Shown here: positions 59,396 through 64,000 of the stretch, piece by piece
How positions within the stretch are numbered: position 1 is the first letter of the stretch
Layout: every line of letters begins with the position of its first letter
Source: Diacronema lutheri
Taxonomy: Eukaryota; Haptophyta; Pavlovophyceae; Pavlovales; Pavlovaceae
Direction of reading: 5' to 3'
DNA: 64,000 nt
Assembly (NCBI GenBank): GCA_019448385.1
Contig: JAGTXO010000010.1
Coordinates: 930,001 to 994,000 of the forward strand
Position numbers and translations under genes: made by a program
The notes under the pieces: model-generated
The model's database searches: none
Seen by the model: only the letters and a program-made list of their open reading frames with translations
Told to the model about the DNA's origin: nothing

Positions 59396-59741
59396 GCGCG
59401 CGCGCGCGCGCGCGCGCATGCAGGGGTGCGTGGCAGTCGGCACGAGCGTCTCGTTGCTTGGCGACGCTGTCGCAAACATTGCGCTCGCGGCGGCCGCCGC
59501 GGCCGCGCTGTCTTCCGCGCGGCCACGCAGCGGCGACGGGCATGCTGCGGCTGCATCAGAGCACGCGATGGGTGTCGACGCGCAACTCTCGCCGTGGCTC
59601 CAGGCCAGGCTCGTCGGCCCGATCCGCCGACCGATTTTCGTCTCGTGGGCGCGGCATTTGACGAGCGCGCGCGCGCGAGCCCGGCGCTTCGCAATCATGG
59701 CGAGTTGCCGGCCGCGTTGGGCTTCGAGCGTCTGCGGCTGA
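58116..59741 (+). CDS. CDIN1 (C15orf41)-like nuclease
   Basis: Join(58116..59039,59162..59239,59424..59741), 439 aa. CDIN1 is a predicted PD-(D/E)xK nuclease that partners codanin-1 in animals. RYEGGERLLNLAREYDFPPV and VMRAILAARG match its helical half; GVRVHWCMVRPMHASSNDAP parallels IHWIESKAsFGD in the nuclease half, but Glu/Lys of the catalytic core appear changed (HWCMVRPM). Intron 1 (GTGTGT...AGCAG) joins FVRHQ to VAKHVARFGAGLVVFSGGV, matching the family's WxRFGPGLV. Intron 2 (GTGCGC...TGCAG) contains a (CA)20(CG)n microsatellite and joins DGFDIP to GCVAVGTSVSLLGDAVAN. The last ~80 residues are not conserved, so the C-terminus is uncertain. Confidence 0.7.
59341..59417 (+). repeat. (CA)20(CG)18 microsatellite inside an intron
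   Basis: Twenty CA units (59341-59380) run directly into alternating CG (59381-59417) in CDIN1-like intron 2, ending a few bases before the TGCAG acceptor. Alternating purine-pyrimidine DNA favours Z-form. Confidence 0.95.
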
Positions 59742-59859
59742 CGGAAGTGTTGAACATGAAGTTCGAACAAATACACGTACTGCCGGGCCTCAAAAGTGCC
59801 TTGCTGACCGGACTGCCGGACATGAAGGGGAACGCGTGCACGTGCGTTGCCCATGCGCC

Positions 59860-61524
59860 TCACCGCATCGCTCTGCGCGCGCGCGCGCGCGGCGACGCAG
59901 CCGCGCGCTGCATCGACGGCACCCGACCGGTGGCGACGCCACGCAGCCGTGATCCATCGTCCTTGACGACGAGCCGCACGGGCGTGCCCTCGAACGCAAC
60001 CTGCTCGCGGATGCAACGCTCGAGGTAGCGCAGGTAGCTACTCGAAAGCCCGCGCCCGCGCGTGAAGAGGGCGAAGGTGGGCACCTCCGCGTCAACCTGC
60101 ACAGCGTGCCGCACCGCGCAGCCGTGCGGCGGCGCCTGCAGGGCGACCGCATGCGCGATCGCCTCGTTGAGGTCGGAGGTTTGTATGCGCGCCTTGCGCC
60201 CTTCGGCCACGGCGAGCGCGACACGCATCGCTTCGCGCACGCCCTCGCCTGTCGCGGCGGAGAGCCGCAGCATCGGCACGTGCGAGAACGTCGGGAGCGA
60301 TTCTCGCAAGCCGCGCTCGACCGCGGCCCAGTGCACGCCGGCATCGCGCGCGGCATCCCACTTATTGGCGCACAGCACGGTCGAGCGGCCCTCGTCGGCG
60401 CAGCGCGCAAGGATCGATACATCGTGCTGCGTGATCCCGAGCGCCGCGTCGAAGAGGACGAGCACGACCGTCGCGTCGCGCACGCCGCGCGATGCGCCGA
60501 GCTGCGCGAGCCCCTGCGCGTCCGCGCCGCGCCGGTCGGCGACACGCCTGTTGAGCCCCGCGGTGTCGACGAGCACGAGCGTGCGCCCCTCCCACGCGAG
60601 CTCAGCGTGTAGCGCGTCGCGCGTCGTGCCCGCCACCGCGCTCACCGCCGCGCGCTCCCAACCGAGCAGGTGGTTGAGCAGCGAGGACTTGCCCGCGTTG
60701 GGCCGACCGGCGATCGCAATGTGCAGCGGCCGGAGGAGTAGCCGAGCGGCCTGCGCGTTGCGCTCCTCGTCGTCGGGCGCGGACGCGGACGCGGACGCGG
60801 GCGCGTTCGTGTTCGGATGCGCGCGAGCGCACGCGTCGACGAGCGCACTGAGCAGCTCGCCCGTGCCCGCGCCATGTAGCGCCGAAACGGGCCGCGGCTC
60901 GCCGGCGCCGAGCTCCCAAAACTCGGCCATGAGGTGCGCGCGCGCGAGTGAGTCGACCTTGTTCACGGCGAGGAGAAGCGGCTTGCCGAGCGGGCGCAGG
61001 CGAGCAACGAGCGCTTCATCCAGCGCCGTCATCCCGAGCGACACGTCCACGACAAGCACGATCGCGCTCGCCTCGCGCAGCGCGAGCTCGGATTGCCGTT
61101 CGGCCGCGTGCCGCACCTCGGCCGCTTCGGCCGCCGCGGCGAGGCGGTCGCGCCCGGCGGCGTCGGCGCGGCCGCCCGACGGGCCAAGCGGCCGATCATC
61201 CTCCTCGAGACCGGCCGTGTCGACCAGCTGCAGCGCTGCGCCCTCCCATTCCACCCGCCCGTAAAGTCGGTCGCGCGTCGTGCCCGGCTCGTCGCTCACG
61301 ATCGCGCGCTGCTCGGGGCCAGCCCACTCGGCCAGCCCGTTGCGCTGGCGTTTGGGGCGGTCGACAAGTCGGTTGAAAAGCGTCGACTTGCCCACGTTGG
61401 GAGCGCCGACCAGCGCGACCACCGGCAGTCGCGCGTGATTCGACGAGAGCCGGTTGAAGAGCCGGCGCAGCGCGCAGCGTGCCGCCATCGTGGACATTCC
61501 CGGACCACGTCGTGTTCCGGACAT
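59860..61524 (-). CDS. Der/EngA ribosome-assembly GTPase
   Basis: Double-GTPase of the Der (EngA) family, 554 aa, needed for 50S ribosome assembly in bacteria and plastids. G domain 1: GAPNVGKSTLFNRL, TTRDRLYG, DTAGL, NKVD. G domain 2: GRPNAGKSSLLNHLLG, TTRDALHAELAW, DTAGLNRR, NKWD. The C-terminal KH-like domain is seen in TSDLNEAIAHAVALQAPP and LRYLERCIREQVAFEGTPVR. The first ~35 residues are basic and uncharged enough to be an organelle leader (TMAARCALRRLFNRLSSNHA). Acidic Ala/Arg insertions sit after G3 of domain 1. An organellar role, plastid or mitochondrion, is inferred. Its ATG is 21 bp from that of the plastid-type protein on the other strand. Confidence 0.93.
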   Translation of the reverse strand: MSGTRRGPGMSTMAARCALRRLFNRLSSNHARLPVVALVGAPNVGKSTLFNRLVDRPKRQRNGLAEWAGPEQRAIVSDEPGTTRDRLYGRVEWEGAALQLVDTAGLEEDDRPLGPSGGRADAAGRDRLAAAAEAAEVRHAAERQSELALREASAIVLVVDVSLGMTALDEALVARLRPLGKPLLLAVNKVDSLARAHLMAEFWELGAGEPRPVSALHGAGTGELLSALVDACARAHPNTNAPASASASAPDDEERNAQAARLLLRPLHIAIAGRPNAGKSSLLNHLLGWERAAVSAVAGTTRDALHAELAWEGRTLVLVDTAGLNRRVADRRGADAQGLAQLGASRGVRDATVVLVLFDAALGITQHDVSILARCADEGRSTVLCANKWDAARDAGVHWAAVERGLRESLPTFSHVPMLRLSAATGEGVREAMRVALAVAEGRKARIQTSDLNEAIAHAVALQAPPHGCAVRHAVQVDAEVPTFALFTRGRGLSSSYLRYLERCIREQVAFEGTPVRLVVKDDGSRLRGVATGRVPSMQRAAASPRARARRAMR

Positions 61525-61545
61525 CTGCGTCTCGCTTCATCAGCG
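61525..61545. promoter_or_regulatory. 21-bp gap between divergent start codons
   Basis: The shortest divergent gap in the window, between the Der GTPase and the 166-aa plastid-type protein. Each promoter must overlap the other's coding or leader sequence, unless starts are annotated too far out. Confidence 0.5.
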
Positions 61546-62186
61546 ATGCTGCGTCTCCTCTTGTTTGTGTCCGCGGCGGCCGCGGTGGCGGGCTACGCGC
61601 CGGCTGGCAGCCGGGTGCTCTCGCACAGCCGCCGCGCGGTTTCGCACAGCGCTGCCGTCCATATGGACGAGACCCTCTTCGACGATATCCTCAGCGACGA
61701 GCTCGAGAAGGAGGGCGCCGAGAAGCCGTGGCTGAGCGAGGCGGGGTGGGCGCTCTACCTGGTGCGAGCTCGGCCGGCGCGCGGCGCGGCGCGGCGGCGC
61801 GCGCAGCGCGGCGCTGAAGCGCCCGGTCGACGCGCTCTGCCCCCCCCCCCCCCCCCCCCCCCCCCGCCGGCCCTCCCCTGCTCCGCCCCGACCGCCCGCA
61901 GGACAGCCAGAACTCGGGCTACGCGATGAACGAGAAGGTGTCGGAGGACTTCAAGTACTTCACCGCTGGCATCTTTGGCAACCCGTTGGAGGTCATCGGC
62001 GACTTCTTCGAGGGGCTGGACAACATGACGGCAAAGATGTTCCCCATCTCCAAGAAGTACACGGCGCCGGCGGGCAAGGGCGACAAGAAGGGCAAGCCCG
62101 TCAAGGCTGAGAAAGACAAGGGCCTGCGCGAGGTTGGCAAGCCGGGCTTTGCGAACATCTTCGGCTCGGGCCCCACCAAGATCTAG
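61546..62186 (+). CDS. Small plastid-targeted-type protein, unknown function
   Basis: Join(61546..61761,61902..62186), 166 aa. The N-terminus is a signal peptide (MLRLLLFVSAAAAVAGYAPA) followed by a basic Ser/Arg stretch, the bipartite leader of secondary plastids. The mature part has acidic DETLFDDILSDELEKEGAE, then PWLSEAGWALYL. The 140-bp intron (GTGCGA...CGCAG, phase 0, containing a C26 run) joins it to DSQNSGYAMNEKVSEDFKYF, TAGIFGNPLEVIGDFFEGLD and a Lys-rich end (GKGDKKGKPVKAEKDKG). No transmembrane helix is present in the mature part. I do not know the family; NEKxSxDFxYFxxG with FGNPLxVIGDFFEG looks like a short conserved domain. A thylakoid or stromal role is inferred only from the leader. 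Confidence 0.75.
61840..61865 (+). repeat. Poly-C tract (26 C) in an intron
   Basis: Twenty-six C between 61840 and 61865 in the intron of the plastid-type gene, 36 bp before the acceptor AG; it may double as the polypyrimidine tract. Confidence 0.9.
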
Positions 62187-62425
62187 GTGTTTTGGCGGAG
62201 GTTGGTGACCGTGCGGGCGCGGGCGCCGGCGTGCGGCCTTGGCCGCGGGAAATGGGATGGCGGCTTCCTCTCGTGAAGAGCTTTTGTGCTACATGACCGC
62301 GAGGATGAGGCCGCTGGCCTTTGCCGGCAGCGCGGGCGCAGGAGGCTCGCCGCTCGCGCATGGGAAATCGGGAATGACCGTGTGTCGTGTCACTGACGTT
62401 GAACCGAAACGGGCGGGAGGAGACG

Positions 62426-63805
62426 ATGGAGGACGCCCAGACGCTGACCCCAGACGCTCATAGTCTGAAACAACTCGGGAACGAGCACGTGCGCGCGCGG
62501 CGGTTCGCCGAGGCGCGTGACGCCTACTCGCGTGCGCTTGAGCTGTCGACTCCGGCCGACGGCGCCGCTGCAGACCTGTCCGTCCAGCGCGTCGCGCTGC
62601 TCTCCAATCGCGCGCTCTGCCACCTCGAGCTGCGCGACGCACGCGCGGCCGCGGCGGACTGCGACGCGGCGCTCGCGTTGCAGCCCACGCACGCCAAGGC
62701 GCTCTTCCGGCGCGGCCTCGCGCGTGAGCTGCAGCTTCGCTACGACGACTCTATCGCCGACCTCGAGGCGGCGGCGGACGCGCTGCGCACCATCGACGGC
62801 GACGTGCAAGGCGCGCTCCGACGCGTGCGTAAAGAGCGACAGCGCGCGCCGACGGCGCGCGCGGCGGCGCTCGCGGCGGAGGCCACGAGGCAGATGCGCG
62901 CAGGCGAGCACATGCGCACCATCGAGCTCCTCACCGAGGCGATCGAGCTCGAGCCAATGGATGCGGCGCTGTACGAAAAGCGCGCGCGCGCGTGCGGCGC
63001 GCTCGAACGATTCAACGCATGCCTGCACGACGCGGAGCGGATCGTCGAGCTGCGTCCCGAGCTGGCGGCGGGCCACGCGCTCGCGGGCATGGCGCTGTAC
63101 TGCATGAAGGAGTACGAGCAGGCGACGCACGCGTACGGCCGCGCCGCGCAGCTCGAGCCGGCCGACAGCTCGCTCGCCGCCGCGCGCGATGACGCGCGCG
63201 AGAAGCTCGGCGCTAGCCTACGCCAGGCGGCGATGGCGGGTGACGTGCAGCTGCTCGCGCGGTACACGCGCAACCGCATCGCCGACCTCGACGTGCGCGA
63301 CGCGCAGAACGGCTTCACGCCGCTCACGCTCGCGGTCGTCGGCGGGCACGCCGAGGCGGTCGAGCTGCTGCTGCGCGCAGGGCTGCCCGTCGACGCGCGC
63401 GACAGGTTTGGCAAGACGGCGCTACACTGGGCTGCCAGCCGCAATCAGCCCGAGCTTGGCGCGCTGCTCCTCGCCGCCGGCGCCACGGCCGACGCGCGCG
63501 ACAACGGCGGATGGGACGCGACGATGGCCGCGGCGCACGCCGGCTGCTACGCGCTCGTCGAGGCGTTGCTCTCGCGCGCCGAGCAGCCGGCCGCGATCAA
63601 CGCGCGCGCGCGCGACGACGTGCCCACCGCGCTCATGTGCGCCGCGCAGAACGGGCACGCACACGTCGTGCGGCTGCTGCTCGGCGTGCGTGCCGATGCC
63701 GGCGCGCGTCTCGCGCCAAAGCGGCTGAGCGCGCTCGACCTAGCAGTGCAGGGCAAGCACGAGGGCGCCGCGGTGCTACTGCGCCCGTGCACGCCGCCTC
63801 AGTGA
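62426..63805 (+). CDS. TPR-ankyrin repeat protein
   Basis: A 459-aa repeat protein from ATG 62426; the frame is open a further 13 codons upstream from GTG. TPR motifs: LKQLGNEHVRARRFAEARDA, LSNRALCHLELRDARAAAAD, AKALFRRGLARELQLRYDDS, EATRQMRAGEHMRTIELLTE and ALAGMALYCMKEYEQATHAY. Ankyrin repeats follow from about residue 285: NGFTPLTLAVVGGHAEAVEL, FGKTALHWAASRNQPELGAL, GGWDATMAAAHAGCYALVEA and VPTALMCAAQNGHAHVVRLL. The N-terminal TPR set with clamp-like Lys/Arg resembles Hsp70/Hsp90 co-chaperones. Partners are unknown. No enzymatic domain is present. Confidence 0.9.
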   Translation: MEDAQTLTPDAHSLKQLGNEHVRARRFAEARDAYSRALELSTPADGAAADLSVQRVALLSNRALCHLELRDARAAAADCDAALALQPTHAKALFRRGLARELQLRYDDSIADLEAAADALRTIDGDVQGALRRVRKERQRAPTARAAALAAEATRQMRAGEHMRTIELLTEAIELEPMDAALYEKRARACGALERFNACLHDAERIVELRPELAAGHALAGMALYCMKEYEQATHAYGRAAQLEPADSSLAAARDDAREKLGASLRQAAMAGDVQLLARYTRNRIADLDVRDAQNGFTPLTLAVVGGHAEAVELLLRAGLPVDARDRFGKTALHWAASRNQPELGALLLAAGATADARDNGGWDATMAAAHAGCYALVEALLSRAEQPAAINARARDDVPTALMCAAQNGHAHVVRLLLGVRADAGARLAPKRLSALDLAVQGKHEGAAVLLRPCTPPQ

Positions 63806-64000
63806 GGCAGGGGTGGTTGACGGGGAGGCACGCCCGTGCATCCCACCTCATTCGATGGCGAAAGGGAGTCACATCGTCTGCCACGATCCCAGCTGGGGGC
63901 AACCGACCTGTGGGCCTCCCGACCATGCGGTCGGGGCTTGGCTCTGCCCTCTGGGCGCGACGCGCGCAGCCGGCGCTGTCGGCGAAGGGGAAGGGAGGGG
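63806..64000. other. Window end, no gene seen
   Basis: 195 bp after the TPR-ankyrin stop with no supported frame; the last bases are G-rich. Confidence 0.5.

Overview
The window is nuclear DNA of a gene-dense, very GC-rich, photosynthetic and flagellated eukaryotic alga. The evidence is spliceosomal genes, a nuclear tRNA-Glu (UUC), plastid-type proteins with N-terminal targeting extensions (TerC, a carrier, a small 166-residue protein), a BBS-type chaperonin and an alpha-tubulin paralogue. GC content, short introns and tight packing fit a haptophyte, perhaps a pavlovophyte; a pelagophyte is the main alternative. This placement is inference, because no rRNA or plastid marker is present.

Layout. 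I support 35 protein genes and one tRNA. 0-8.7 kb: SWIM/RING/ZZ E3 ligase (3' end outside the window), ERK-type MAP kinase, SLC25-type carrier, unusual aldehyde-dehydrogenase-like protein, cyclin. 8.7-9.8 kb: no gene seen. 9.8-23.9 kb: adenine phosphoribosyltransferase, tRNA-Glu, BBS10-like chaperonin, membrane protein, Mtr4 exosome helicase, divergent alpha-tubulin, cGMP-dependent-type protein kinase, Pus7/TruD pseudouridine synthase. 24-35.5 kb: SRP54, HEMK2/Mtq2 methyltransferase, Cys-rich membrane protein, heat-shock factor, TATA-binding protein, TerC, ATG14/UVRAG-like protein, ITFG2-like protein. 35.7-45.8 kb: large ShKT-repeat membrane protein, hotdog thioesterase-like protein, two uncharacterised genes, NRAMP metal transporter, COX7C-like protein. 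45.9-48.5 kb: repeat-rich stretch with a 189-bp tandem array, a palindromic AT-rich motif and duplicated CCAAT boxes. 48.5-64 kb: IQ-motif protein, short-chain dehydrogenase, ALDH22-type dehydrogenase, helical protein, acidic/basic nuclear-like protein, CDIN1-like nuclease, Der/EngA GTPase, small plastid-type protein, TPR-ankyrin protein.

Gene organisation. Genes mostly alternate strand, giving head-to-head pairs with 21-160 bp between start codons and convergent pairs with 55-300 bp between stops. Reading exons against family lengths gives about 19 introns of 88-320 bp. Most begin GTGCGY and end YGCAG, and three are best explained as GC-AG introns. These are house-keeping genes rather than one pathway; the closest functional pairing is ATG14-like with ITFG2-like (autophagy and TORC1 control) across a 45-bp promoter.

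I did not find an obviously new multi-gene system. The strongest candidates for something undescribed are the 45.9-48.5 kb repeat locus, the ShKT protein carrying Patched-like loops without their membrane helices, and the altered splice-donor consensus.
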